A DNA stretch of 64,000 bases, from NCBI RefSeq assembly GCF_000018605.1, contig NC_010003.1, forward strand, positions 1,774,501-1,838,500, given 5' to 3'. This document shows positions 38,094-46,174 of the stretch, one piece after another. The notes under the pieces were generated by a model that saw only the letters and a program-made list of their open reading frames with translations, ran no database searches and had not been told where the DNA came from. The position numbers and the translations under genes were made by a program. The DNA comes from Petrotoga mobilis SJ95 (GTDB lineage Bacteria > Thermotogota > Thermotogae > Petrotogales > Petrotogaceae). The stretch's first letter is position 1. Each line of letters opens with the position of its first letter.

Positions 38094-38774
38094 CTAAATT
38101 CGATTCCTAGCATAAGTGAGGGTTCCAGGAATCTTGATTTTCTTTTCAATAAATCTGAATATTTCTCCAAAAATTGTGACCAACACAAAATATATGATAG
38201 CAGCAAATAGGTAAACTTGAAAGAATTCAAAGTTACGACTCGCTACAAACTTAGCTTGAGCCATTATTTCTGGCGCTCCAACGATATAAGAGAGAGAGGA
38301 ATACTTCAATAGGTATATAAATTCATTTGTCCAAGAAGGGATAAACCTTCTTAACGCTTGGGGTAATATGATCAATCTGATAGCTTGCCATTTTTTCATT
38401 CCTATTGATAAAGCTGCTTGCATTTGACCCGAACTTATCGATTGAATGGCACCTCTTAGATATTCGGCCTGATAAGCGGCAGAATTTAAAGAAAAAGCCA
38501 TTATTGAGGCTAATATTGGAGAAAGCCTAATTCCAATAACAGGTAAACTATAATATAGAATGAAAAGTTGAACAAGTAATGGTGTCCCCCTTATTATCTC
38601 GATAAAAACATAGCTTATATAATAGAATAATTTATTTCCATACGTTTTAGAAACTGCAAGTAAAACGCCCAAAAAGAATCCTATGACTATAGAAATTAAA
38701 GTTAAAAAAAGTGTAACCCATATACCTTCCACCATATAAACCCAGGAACTTCCAACGATTTCAAAAAAGCTCAT
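38094..38774 (-). CDS. Polar amino acid ABC transporter, permease
   Basis: A 226-residue inner-membrane permease of the His/Glu/Gln type, with the EAA loop signature in [27 protein letters not shown] and about five helices. It pairs with the second permease (39542-40213) to form the channel. Its start overlaps the ATPase stop by 4 nt. Last gene of the binding protein-permease-ATPase-permease operon. Substrate class from family; the exact amino acid is unknown. Confidence 0.92.
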   Translation of the reverse strand: MSFFEIVGSSWVYMVEGIWVTLFLTLISIVIGFFLGVLLAVSKTYGNKLFYYISYVFIEIIRGTPLLVQLFILYYSLPVIGIRLSPILASIMAFSLNSAAYQAEYLRGAIQSISSGQMQAALSIGMKKWQAIRLIILPQALRRFIPSWTNEFIYLLKYSSLSYIVGAPEIMAQAKFVASRNFEFFQVYLFAAIIYFVLVTIFGEIFRFIEKKIKIPGTLTYARNRI

Positions 38775-39538
38775 GTATTTTCATCCTTTCCGTACAACTG
38801 CGATAATTTATTCAAAAACTCCTTAGTTCTATCTTTTTGAGGATTTTTGAACATCAATTCTGGGGGACCTTTTTCAACAATCACGCCTTTTTCCATAAAT
38901 ATGATCTCATCTGCAACAGCCCTTGCAAATCCCATTTCATGTGTAACACACACCATAGTCATGCCACTTTTTGCAAGATCAATCATGACGTTCAGAACCT
39001 CTCCTATTAGCTCTGGATCCAAAGCAGAAGTTGGCTCATCAAACAGAATTAATTTGGGATTCATAGCTAGAGATCTAGCGATAGCGACTCTTTGCTTTTG
39101 CCCACCGGAAAGCTGAGCAGGATAAAGGTCTGATTTATCCTTCAATCCAACTCGTTCTAATTCTTTTAATGCAATTTCCGTTGCTTGAGATTTTTCAATC
39201 TTTTTCACTTTAGTCAAACCAATTCTAACGTTTTCAAGCACAGTTAAGTGATCAAATAAGTTAAAGTGCTGAAATACAAAACCTATTTCCTGCCTAATTT
39301 TGTGAATATTCTTTGAAGATAATACTTCATCTCCTTCGAGATATATTCTTCCTGAATCAGGTTCTACCAGTCTATTTATACACATTAAAAGGGTACTCTT
39401 TCCTGTTCCACTCGGACCTATTATTACCTTTGTTTCTCCTCTTTTAACTTCAAATGTTATTCCTTTGAGTATTTCTGCTCCATTATAACTCTTATGAAGA
39501 TCTTCCACTTTTAATATTATATCTTTCTCTTCTTTCAT
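38771..39538 (-). CDS. Polar amino acid ABC transporter, ATPase (GlnQ type)
   Basis: A 255-residue ATPase driving uptake. Walker [12 protein letters not shown]-loop [17 protein letters not shown], signature [12 protein letters not shown], Walker [15 protein letters not shown] and switch His in VTHEMGFA are intact. The [14 protein letters not shown] segment is typical of GlnQ/HisP. It lies 3 nt downstream of the first permease and overlaps the second by 4 nt. Confidence 0.94.
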   Translation of the reverse strand: MKEEKDIILKVEDLHKSYNGAEILKGITFEVKRGETKVIIGPSGTGKSTLLMCINRLVEPDSGRIYLEGDEVLSSKNIHKIRQEIGFVFQHFNLFDHLTVLENVRIGLTKVKKIEKSQATEIALKELERVGLKDKSDLYPAQLSGGQKQRVAIARSLAMNPKLILFDEPTSALDPELIGEVLNVMIDLAKSGMTMVCVTHEMGFARAVADEIIFMEKGVIVEKGPPELMFKNPQKDRTKEFLNKLSQLYGKDENT

Positions 39539-39541
39539 TTA

Positions 39542-40213
39542 TTAAACGCTCCTTGTTTCGTATCCTGGGATAGTAAGCTTTTTTTCGATCATGCCAAATC
39601 CCCTACTTAAACTAAAAGTTAGGACAAAGTAGATAGCTCCACAAATTAGATAAACTATCAAAGGTCTATTAGTTACAGATATAATATAAGTGCCTTGCCT
39701 AAGTAATTCAACCACACCTAAGGCATAAGCAACTGATGTATCTTTTAGGACTACTGATGCCTCATTGATCCAACCTGATAAGGCGATTCTTATTGCCTGG
39801 GGGAAGATAATGTAGATGAAAGTCTGGATTTTGTTCATTCCAATTGAATAAGCAGCATCTAGTTGCCCCTTTGATATGGATGAAATTGCACCTCTAAAAA
39901 TTTGTGATTGATAAGCTGAGCTTATCAAACCTAATCCAATTATTGATGCAATCAAGGGATCTAATCTTATTCCGATGGCTGGTAAACCGTAAAAAATTAA
40001 AAAAAGAACAACTATCAAAGGGATACTTCTAAAAACTCGTTCGTAGATTAAAAAAATTAACTGTAAGAATTTGTTACCATACAATTGACCAAAAGAAATT
40101 ATAACTCCAACAACAAATCCTAAGATCAAACTAAAAAAGGTTAATTCAAGTGTCACAAGTGTTCCTTTTAATAAATAGGGTAATGAATTTATAATCACTT
40201 GAATGTCTTCCAA
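39542..40213 (-). CDS. Polar amino acid ABC transporter, permease
   Basis: A 223-residue permease, homologous in layout to the 38094 gene, with EAA loop AAYSIGMNKIQTFIYIIFPQAIRIAL. TTG start at 40213 with AAGGAAGGATGA upstream. It follows the binding-protein gene after an intergenic hairpin. Confidence 0.91.
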   Translation of the reverse strand: MEDIQVIINSLPYLLKGTLVTLELTFFSLILGFVVGVIISFGQLYGNKFLQLIFLIYERVFRSIPLIVVLFLIFYGLPAIGIRLDPLIASIIGLGLISSAYQSQIFRGAISSISKGQLDAAYSIGMNKIQTFIYIIFPQAIRIALSGWINEASVVLKDTSVAYALGVVELLRQGTYIISVTNRPLIVYLICGAIYFVLTFSLSRGFGMIEKKLTIPGYETRSV

Positions 40214-40244
40214 GTATCATCCTTCCTTTTTAATTTAAATATAA

Positions 40245-40263
40245 AAGGGGGTGAAGCCCCCTT
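40245..40263 (-). terminator. Intercistronic hairpin after the binding-protein gene
   Basis: AAGGGGG-CTTCA-CCCCCTT on the minus strand, followed by TTATA. It probably acts as a partial terminator or RNA-stabilising hairpin that keeps binding-protein mRNA above permease mRNA. Confidence 0.7.
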
Positions 40264-40290
40264 ATGTTTTTCTTTTAGAAAATTAGAACA

Positions 40291-41022
40291 TCACTTAAAA
40301 TACTTTTCTATTAGATCATCCATTTTTCCAGACTCTTGTAACTTTGTTATACCTTCGTTCAACATATTCAATAAATCCTCATTGCCTGGTGCAACAGCCA
40401 TACCATAATTTTCGTTAGTCTTAATGATTCCTACAATCTCCACGGGATCTGTCTTTGTGAATCTTTCAGCCACAGGATTATCGAGCACTATCACATCGAT
40501 ATTTTTGTTAACTAAGTCACGAACAGCAAAGTTGAATGTGTCGTACCTGATTAGATTAGTTTTTGGCAAGAAACCAGCGTCTATTAAATTTTCTGTTACC
40601 CAAAGATCGCCCGTAGTACCCGTTTGAACTCCGATTTTTGGCTTCCTAAGAAGAATGGTTAGATTGGTATCTTCACCTTTTCTTACCATAATACTTTGAT
40701 CAGCACTATAATATGGGATTGTAAAATCGACTACTTTCTCTCTTTCTTCAGTTATAGTCATTCCAGCGACAATAATATCTATATTTCCGGTCATTAAAGA
40801 AGGTATGAGAGAGTCAAAGCTAATATCTCTTATTTCAACGTCAAATCCATACATTTTTCCGATTTCCCTTATTAAATCCATATCAAATCCGACAAACTCT
40901 CCACCTTCAACGTACTCAAAAGGTGGGAAAGATGCTTCTGTACCGACAACATAAGTAACTGAGAAAGCTGAAAACACAAAAGAAATCAAGATCGCAGAAA
41001 CTAAAAAGGCTTTTTTCAACAT
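40291..41022 (-). CDS. Amino acid ABC transporter, periplasmic binding protein
   Basis: A 243-residue SBP_bac_3 family protein. A signal peptide (MLKKAFLVSAILISFVFSAFS) is followed by the mature start VTYVVGTEASFPPFEYVEGG. FVGFDMDLIREIG, AGMTITEEREKVVDFTIPY and the lobe-2 GVQTGTTGD loop match lysine/arginine/glutamine binders. No lipobox is seen. ATG 41022 is preferred, as AGGAGGTG would be too close to the ATG at 41028. First gene of the operon. Confidence 0.93.
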   Translation of the reverse strand: MLKKAFLVSAILISFVFSAFSVTYVVGTEASFPPFEYVEGGEFVGFDMDLIREIGKMYGFDVEIRDISFDSLIPSLMTGNIDIIVAGMTITEEREKVVDFTIPYYSADQSIMVRKGEDTNLTILLRKPKIGVQTGTTGDLWVTENLIDAGFLPKTNLIRYDTFNFAVRDLVNKNIDVIVLDNPVAERFTKTDPVEIVGIIKTNENYGMAVAPGNEDLLNMLNEGITKLQESGKMDDLIEKYFK

Positions 41023-41128
41023 GTTCATACACCTCCTATCGGATTATCTACTTTTTTACTTACTTACAAAACATTAAAACCTTTGATTCCACGTTTTAAC
41101 TGTTAAACAGATTTTCTCAATATCAATC

Positions 41129-41175
41129 TATTTAAAGAATGATTGTTTGAACATATTATAACATAATATATGTTT
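41129..41175 (-). promoter_or_regulatory. Promoter/operator-like region of the amino acid transporter
   Basis: On the minus strand TGTTATAAT forms an extended -10, flanked by inverted AACATAT / ATATGTT arms that could be a repressor site. No -35 consensus was found. The regulator is unknown. Confidence 0.4.
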
Positions 41176-41198
41176 GAATGAAAGAGGTCATTTTTAAT

Positions 41199-41227
41199 TT
41201 GACAAATATTTTTTTTTATAGTATAAT
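41199..41227 (+). promoter_or_regulatory. Consensus promoter of the asnA leader
   Basis: TTGACA (41199-41204), 17-bp spacer, TATAAT (41222-41227). It predicts a transcript start near 41234 and a leader of about 240 nt before asnA. Confidence 0.9.
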
Positions 41228-41279
41228 TAACTAAATTTGAAAATCTATTAAGATATTAATTAAATTTGTTTAGGAGAAA

Positions 41280-41357
41280 ATGGCTATGAAAATATTAAAA
41301 TTATTATCAAGTTCTAATAAAGTAAATAATAATAATAACAATATACAGCGTCGGTGA
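41280..41357 (+). CDS. Asn-rich leader peptide of the asnA attenuator
   Basis: A 25-codon ORF, Shine-Dalgarno TAGGAG 5-6 nt before the ATG. It reads MAMKILKLLSSSNKV, then six consecutive Asn codons (AAT AAT AAT AAT AAC AAT, 41325-41342), then IQRR and stop TGA (41355-41357). A seventh Asn codon is at 41316. A second ATG at 41286 is an alternative start. It lies between a consensus promoter and a terminator upstream of asparagine synthetase, and its last codons form one arm of the competing RNA hairpins. Its role would be to report Asn-tRNA supply by ribosome stalling, as TrpL does for Trp. Confidence 0.87.
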   Translation: MAMKILKLLSSSNKVNNNNNNIQRR

Positions 41358-41418
41358 TTACGCTGGACATTGTTATTTTGAAAATTACCGACGCAGAAAA
41401 AATAGCGTCGGTTTTTTT
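41346..41418 (+). promoter_or_regulatory. Attenuator: protector, antiterminator and terminator hairpins
   Basis: Three mutually exclusive structures are readable. The protector is CAGCGT (41346-41351) with ACGCTG (41360-41365). The antiterminator is GCGTCGGTGATT (41348-41359) with AATTACCGACGC (41383-41394), 12 bp including one G-U. The terminator is ACCGACGC (41387-41394) with GCGTCGGT (41405-41412), 8 bp followed by seven T. The word GCGTCGGT occurs twice, once in the leader-peptide end and once in the terminator, so both compete for the same partner. A ribosome at the stop codon would cover the first copy and allow termination; stalling at the Asn codons would free it. Confidence 0.88.
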
Positions 41419-41430
41419 ATTTGTATTTTA

Positions 41431-41450
41431 AAAGACGATATACCGTCTTT
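41431..41450 (+). promoter_or_regulatory. Hairpin just before the asnA ribosome-binding site
   Basis: AAAGACG-ATATAC-CGTCTTT, 7-bp stem ending 14 nt before the GGAGGG Shine-Dalgarno. Its role is unknown; possibly RNA stability or separation of leader and gene. Confidence 0.45.
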
Positions 41451-41475
41451 AAAAAACACTACAGGAGGGAAAATT

Positions 41476-42435
41476 ATGGCAGAAGTAGAGAAGCAGGATA
41501 GAAGAGTGGATTCTGTGGAGCTAGTAAAAACTTATTTGGAGGACGAGACTTACAGTGACGCGCTTTTAGTTCAATCAGAGATACTGAGATTATCGAGGGA
41601 ATTTCTTGCAGAGAAGGGTTTTGTTGAAATTCTACCAGTGATTGTCTCTACGATCACCGATCCTTTAAATCACGACGTTTTTGAAGCACAAATTGATTAT
41701 TACGGTAACAAATATTACGTTACTAAATCTATGATTCTGCAAAAACAAGTTAGTGTTTTGATTCATGATAAGATATTTTCCTTTTCGCCAAATTTAAGGT
41801 TGGAAACAGCAGAAAAATATTCTTCTGGTAGACACTTGATTGATTTTGTTCAACTAGATATAGAAGCTAAAGAAACTAAAAGAGAAGAGATTATGGATTT
41901 GATGGAAGATTTAATAATTTATGTACTAAAAGGTATCTTGACGAAATATTCTGGTATAATAGAAAAGTATCACCCAAATTTGACTGTTCCTAAAAAGCCT
42001 TTTCAAAAGATAAGCGTAAAAAAGGCAAAAGAGCTTTACGGTGATGATTATGAAAAGATTTTATCTGAACGAGCTGAAGGGCCTGTGTGGTTAATTGATA
42101 TTCCGCTCTTGAACAGGGAGTTTTATGATAAACAAGATATGGATAATCCTGATGTATTGTTGGATTTTGACCTGATATATCCTGAGGGTCATGGGGAAGG
42201 CATATCTGGTGGCGAAAGAGAACACGAGTATGAGCAAATAGTGAAAAGAATCAAATTGAAAGGTAACGGGCTGGAAAGCTATGAAGATTATTTAAAATTG
42301 GCAAAAGAAGGGTTATTAAAACACTCAGCAGGATGTGGTATAGGTATAGAAAGATTCACTAAATACATATTAGATTTGGATCATGTTGAAAAAAGTAGAT
42401 TGTTTGCTAAAGCACCTGGAAAGTATACCATTTAG
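41476..42435 (+). CDS. asnA: Asparagine synthetase A, archaeal (AsnRS-related) type
   Basis: A 319-residue class II synthetase-fold enzyme that makes asparagine from aspartate, ammonia and ATP. It resembles the archaeal AS-AR of Pyrococcus, an aspartyl/asparaginyl-tRNA synthetase catalytic core lacking the anticodon-binding domain, rather than E. coli AsnA. Shared landmarks are ITDPL, KSMILQKQ, FSFSPNLRLE (motif 2 Arg R108), SSGRHLIDFVQLDIE, SGGEREHEYEQI and motif 3 GIGIERF (R293). ATG 41476 with GGAGGG upstream. It is preceded by an Asn leader-peptide attenuator, which supports Asn synthesis as its real job. A hairpin terminator follows. Confidence 0.88.
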   Translation: MAEVEKQDRRVDSVELVKTYLEDETYSDALLVQSEILRLSREFLAEKGFVEILPVIVSTITDPLNHDVFEAQIDYYGNKYYVTKSMILQKQVSVLIHDKIFSFSPNLRLETAEKYSSGRHLIDFVQLDIEAKETKREEIMDLMEDLIIYVLKGILTKYSGIIEKYHPNLTVPKKPFQKISVKKAKELYGDDYEKILSERAEGPVWLIDIPLLNREFYDKQDMDNPDVLLDFDLIYPEGHGEGISGGEREHEYEQIVKRIKLKGNGLESYEDYLKLAKEGLLKHSAGCGIGIERFTKYILDLDHVEKSRLFAKAPGKYTI

Positions 42436-42475
42436 TTGTGTTGATTAAAAAACCTAGAAAATGTAACTCAAAGCA

Positions 42476-42513
42476 AGAGACGTAAATGTTGAACGTCTCT
42501 GCTTTTCCTTTCA
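42476..42513 (+). terminator. Terminator after asnA
   Basis: AGAGACGT (42476-42483) and ACGTCTCT (42493-42500) around a 9-nt loop, followed by GCTTTTCCTTT. Confidence 0.7.
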
Positions 42514-42547
42514 TAAAAATTAACTTATTTTTCACTGGAGGTATCTC

Positions 42548-44017
42548 ATGAATATTAAAAGGGCAATTATTTCAGTTTATGACAAAACTAATTTAGAGGA
42601 TTTAGCTAGTTTCTTATATCGCAATGGTGTCGAAATTATATGTACAGAAGGAACAAATAAATATTTACAAGAAAAGGGAATCCCTACTGTAAAAATGGCT
42701 GATTATATTGGATTTCCTGAAATTTTAGGAGGTCGTGTTAAAAGCATAGATCCAAAATTAGCCGGTGGCATTTTAGCCAAGTCTAACGATAAAAAGCATG
42801 AAGAAGATATGATTAATTACAATATAAAAAGGATAGATATGGTTGTGGGTAATTTTCCTACTTTTGAGGAAATTGCCAAAAAAACAAAGAATGAGGAAAC
42901 ACTTTTAGAAAATATCGATATTGGAGGCTATTCTCTTCTTAGAGCAGCAGCAAAAAACTATAAGGATGTTGTAGCATTGGCAGATCCAAAAGATTATCAA
43001 ACAGTTATTGATAATTTAGAGGATTGTGGCGATGTCCCCTTACAGTTAAGAAGAAAGTTGGCATTGAAAGTTTTCTTTTCTACTTCTAAGTACGATGCAA
43101 GTATTCATAAAATTTTTTCAGAACTATTTGCAGCTGAAAAGTTTGACCATGAATTTTTTGAAATATTGGGGAACTTAAGATATGGTTCTAATCCAATGCA
43201 AGAAGCGATTCTAATGAAATTTTTAGAAAAAGATACTTTTATCAACTATTTAGAAAATTTGACCTTTCACAAAAAACCTACTTTAAGGATGTTAAAAGAC
43301 ATAAAATTACTTTTTCATTTGGCGAGTTTGACAAACAATGAATTTTTGGGTTTTGCGAAAAAAGGAATTTTCGTATTTGGTTATTGTGCTCCTACTCAAG
43401 AAGAGAAAAAACAATTCATTAGAATTATTAAAGAACTTAAAGGTGGGATAGTTTATAGTGACGATCCAAATATAATTTTTGAACTGAAAGATTCAAAACA
43501 TGACGGAATGATGACTTCTTATAATCTTGAACAAAAAGAAGAGATAATTTCTTTTAAACCCATGGTTTTTAAGGTTAATAAGAAAGTTCTGAAACAAGAA
43601 GAAGAATATATTGTGGATAGTGATCTGGTCGTAAAGCAAAATTTCCAAGAGATTTCCTTGGATTTGTCTCCTTCAGAACAATTAGGATTTGAGGTCGCTA
43701 AAATTCATAAATCTGATACCGCTGTGTATGTTAAAAATAATCTCATTTGTTCTGGTAATCAATCTTGTTTGAACAGAGAAATCGCACTAAATGCACTCGA
43801 AAACACTTTGGAAAAGTTTGAAGTTCTTCCGAAGGAAGGGACAATTATATTTGATTCTCCTATAAATTCAGAGAAGATAACCGATATAATATTAAATTGG
43901 CAGGTTGAAAAGGTAATTGTTCCTCCAACCTTACCGGGATACGAAAAATATTTAAACGATTTAGAAGAAAAAGGAGTTACTTTGTTGGTAACACAGGGAA
44001 GGTATCATAGATATTAA
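42548..44017 (+). CDS. PurH-like protein with eroded catalytic motifs
   Basis: A 489-residue protein with the layout of PurH (IMP cyclohydrolase then AICAR formyltransferase): GGRVKSIDPKLAGGIL, NIDIGGYSLLRAAAKN, LRYGSNPMQ. In the cyclohydrolase part K65, D124 and K136 are kept, but the NLYPF tyrosine is missing (N102-F-P-T-F) and the TLHP His is Asp. In the transferase part the catalytic KHxxPCG reads FGYCAPTQ (277-284), and the FPFPD segment reads FDSPIN. Formyl transfer should therefore be lost and cyclisation is doubtful. It may be repurposed, perhaps as an AICAR/IMP-binding or structural protein. Expressed after asnA, possibly from its own promoter. Confidence 0.75.
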   Translation: MNIKRAIISVYDKTNLEDLASFLYRNGVEIICTEGTNKYLQEKGIPTVKMADYIGFPEILGGRVKSIDPKLAGGILAKSNDKKHEEDMINYNIKRIDMVVGNFPTFEEIAKKTKNEETLLENIDIGGYSLLRAAAKNYKDVVALADPKDYQTVIDNLEDCGDVPLQLRRKLALKVFFSTSKYDASIHKIFSELFAAEKFDHEFFEILGNLRYGSNPMQEAILMKFLEKDTFINYLENLTFHKKPTLRMLKDIKLLFHLASLTNNEFLGFAKKGIFVFGYCAPTQEEKKQFIRIIKELKGGIVYSDDPNIIFELKDSKHDGMMTSYNLEQKEEIISFKPMVFKVNKKVLKQEEEYIVDSDLVVKQNFQEISLDLSPSEQLGFEVAKIHKSDTAVYVKNNLICSGNQSCLNREIALNALENTLEKFEVLPKEGTIIFDSPINSEKITDIILNWQVEKVIVPPTLPGYEKYLNDLEEKGVTLLVTQGRYHRY

Positions 44018-44028
44018 TGTTCATTAAG

Positions 44029-44048
44029 GGGCAAGCCCCTTAAGAACC
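44029..44048 (+). terminator. G/C-rich hairpin after the PurH-like gene
   Basis: TTAAGGGGC-AA-GCCCCTTAA, a near-perfect 9-bp stem with no T-tract afterwards. It resembles the other intergenic G/C hairpins of the window. Confidence 0.5.
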
Positions 44049-44157
44049 CCAAAATCGCGTAACATCATTTGCAAAGCAAATGAGATTAGGAAAGTTATTC
44101 AAAAACATTACAAAAGAGACCATTTTGCACAGTTCAGCAAAAGGGGAGTGATAATAA

Positions 44158-45171
44158 ATTTCTTTACCTTTAGTCTCGGTAATATTAGTTTGCAGAAATG
44201 AAGAAAAAACGATCAAAAAAGTGTTAAATTCTTTAAGCAATCAGACAAGAAAGCCGGATGAAATAATTGTCGTTGATGGTCAGTCGACAGATAACACCGT
44301 TAGTATAATAGAGAAACTCGCTGAAAAAAGTAATAATATAAAAATCATTACGAATGAAAAAAAATTTACCCCCCACGGTTTAAATTTAGGGATCAAAAAT
44401 AGTAAGGGGGATTTTGTTTTTATAGCTGGTTCTCATACAGAATTTGATGAAAAATATGTGGAATATAGTGTTGAATTTTTGATGAAACACCCAGAAGCGA
44501 GTGCTGTAGGAGGAGTGTCTTTGGCCACCCCTGCTAACGATAAAAGTTGTTTACAAAAATCGATGGCTTTTTCGTATTCTTCCCCCTTCGGTACTGCATC
44601 CCGCCATAGACATCAAGTGAAAGAACCACAAGAAGTTGATACCGTAGCATATGCATGTTATAGAAGAGAAGTTTTTGATAAAGTAGGGTATTTTAATGAA
44701 AAACTTTTAAGGAATCAAGATATCGAGTTTAATTATAGGATGAGAAAAAAGGGTTTAAAAATCTTTTTATTACCAATTACAAATAATTATTATGTTCCAA
44801 ATGGGTTGTGGGATTTTATGAAAAAGAATTTTTCAAATGGTTTTTGGAATTATATAACTCTAAAAATATCTCCTTATGGTATTTCCCTTAGACATTTCAT
44901 TCCTTTTATTTTTATAATGTATCTTCTTCTCTTATTCATATTTTTAGTCCTCTCAAAAAATGCCGTTTTTAATATTATTTTAGCTATTCCGTTTTTCATA
45001 TATTTGTTTATAGACACATTATTTTCATTAAAGTATGCTATAAAAGAGAAAAATATTTTATTGTTTTTTTGTAGTTTTTTTGTGTTTTTACTTTTGCATA
45101 TTTCATATGGTTCAGGAACATTTTGGAGTATACTTAAATCAATCCTTTTTACTAGGAGAAAGAAATCCTAA
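44158..45171 (+). CDS. Family 2 glycosyltransferase with C-terminal membrane helices
   Basis: A 337-residue GT2 enzyme. The nucleotide-binding start is PLVSVILVCRNEEKTIKKVL, then VVDGQSTDNT, SHTEFDE and LRNQDIEFNYRM (acid-base region). Three to four helices at 235-320 anchor it. No ATG/GTG/TTG exists in frame between the upstream TAA (44155) and a GTG at 44221; that GTG would delete the first beta strand and the RNEE motif. ATT 44158 is preceded by GGGGAG about 8 nt upstream and is the best start. It overlaps nothing and is followed 28 nt later by a WecA/TagO-type gene, which suggests cell-surface glycan synthesis. Confidence 0.8.
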   Translation: MSLPLVSVILVCRNEEKTIKKVLNSLSNQTRKPDEIIVVDGQSTDNTVSIIEKLAEKSNNIKIITNEKKFTPHGLNLGIKNSKGDFVFIAGSHTEFDEKYVEYSVEFLMKHPEASAVGGVSLATPANDKSCLQKSMAFSYSSPFGTASRHRHQVKEPQEVDTVAYACYRREVFDKVGYFNEKLLRNQDIEFNYRMRKKGLKIFLLPITNNYYVPNGLWDFMKKNFSNGFWNYITLKISPYGISLRHFIPFIFIMYLLLLFIFLVLSKNAVFNIILAIPFFIYLFIDTLFSLKYAIKEKNILLFFCSFFVFLLLHISYGSGTFWSILKSILFTRRKKS

Positions 45172-45199
45172 ATTTTTTAAAAATGCGGGTGAATATAAT

Positions 45200-46117
45200 T
45201 TGTTAGCTATAAAATTAATAAGTTCTTTTGTTTTATCTGTTATTCTAGTTCCCATTATGATAAGAATCGCAAACAAATATAATATCGTTGATAAACCCGA
45301 CAATAAGTTGAAAGTTCATAAGTCTCCCATTCCTTATTTGGGTGGTGTAGCTGTTTTTCTTTCAATATTACCTTTTTATTACAATGACATAGGTTTTATA
45401 ATTCCTGCTAGTATATTGACTTTTATTGGTCTTTACGATGATATTAAGAGTGTTTCTCCTTATATTAGATTATTTGCAGAGTTTATTGTCGTCTCAATGG
45501 CAATATATTTTGTAGGAGGAATTATTGAACCTTTTCAGTTTTTTATTTTGGTATTAACCGGTATAGCTTTAGTTAACGGAGTAAATATGGTTGATGGGAT
45601 GGATGGAGTCTGCGCTGGAACGGCAATAGTGAGTTTGTTATTTTTTTCCTTGATATCCAAAAATTATGAACTTTTGATCTTTGCCTTCGCAATTTTGGGG
45701 TTTCTATTATACAATTTGCCACCAGCGAAAATATTTCTTGGTGATGCGGGTTCTTATCTTTTAGGTTTTACTTTATTTTATTCCTTTTCTTTCCTATCTG
45801 GAAGATCTGGTAGAGGAGGTTATTTCATCTCACTAATTATCACAGGGTTTTATTTTACTGATCTGGTTTATGCTGTGATAAGACGTTTACTCAGCAAAAG
45901 ATCTCCTTTTTTAGGGGATAAAGAGCATATATATGATAAAATTAGAAAAAAATATAAAATAAAACCATTGTTTGTTGCATTAGTTACATATAGTATTTCT
46001 GTTTTTTTTGGGTTGATAGGATTAATTACTTGGGATTTTCAAATAATTGGTGTTATAATTGTATTGATGTTATTTATTTTTCTAGGTTATCATTTTAAAT
46101 TGTACAAATATGAGTAA
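45200..46117 (+). CDS. Undecaprenyl-phosphate sugar-1-phosphate transferase (WecA/TagO type)
   Basis: A 305-residue, roughly ten-helix enzyme of the MraY/WecA/TagO family that starts lipid-linked glycan synthesis by moving a HexNAc-phosphate to the lipid carrier. Motifs: DKPDNKLKVHKSPIPYLGG, FIGLYDDIKSVSP (DD metal site), VNGVNMVDGMDGVCAG, FLGDAGSYLLG, and a His-loop KEHIYDKIRKK. TTG 45200 with GGGTGA 6-8 nt upstream is preferred; the frame is open further left over the glycosyltransferase gene. The two genes probably act in one surface-polysaccharide pathway. Confidence 0.87.
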   Translation: MLAIKLISSFVLSVILVPIMIRIANKYNIVDKPDNKLKVHKSPIPYLGGVAVFLSILPFYYNDIGFIIPASILTFIGLYDDIKSVSPYIRLFAEFIVVSMAIYFVGGIIEPFQFFILVLTGIALVNGVNMVDGMDGVCAGTAIVSLLFFSLISKNYELLIFAFAILGFLLYNLPPAKIFLGDAGSYLLGFTLFYSFSFLSGRSGRGGYFISLIITGFYFTDLVYAVIRRLLSKRSPFLGDKEHIYDKIRKKYKIKPLFVALVTYSISVFFGLIGLITWDFQIIGVIIVLMLFIFLGYHFKLYKYE

Positions 46118-46174
46118 TTGAAGGATTAATTTTATTAAAAAATTTTTAAAGTTTTACGTAAAAGAGGTGCTGTG

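Noticed and set aside
44221-45171. GTG 44221 as glycosyltransferase start
   Set aside because: It would remove the first beta strand and the RNEE motif, and no Shine-Dalgarno precedes it at proper distance.
45080-45199. Longer N-terminus for the WecA/TagO-type gene
   Set aside because: The extra codons overlap the glycosyltransferase end, read as Cys/Phe-rich noise and lack a ribosome-binding site; TTG 45200 has one.
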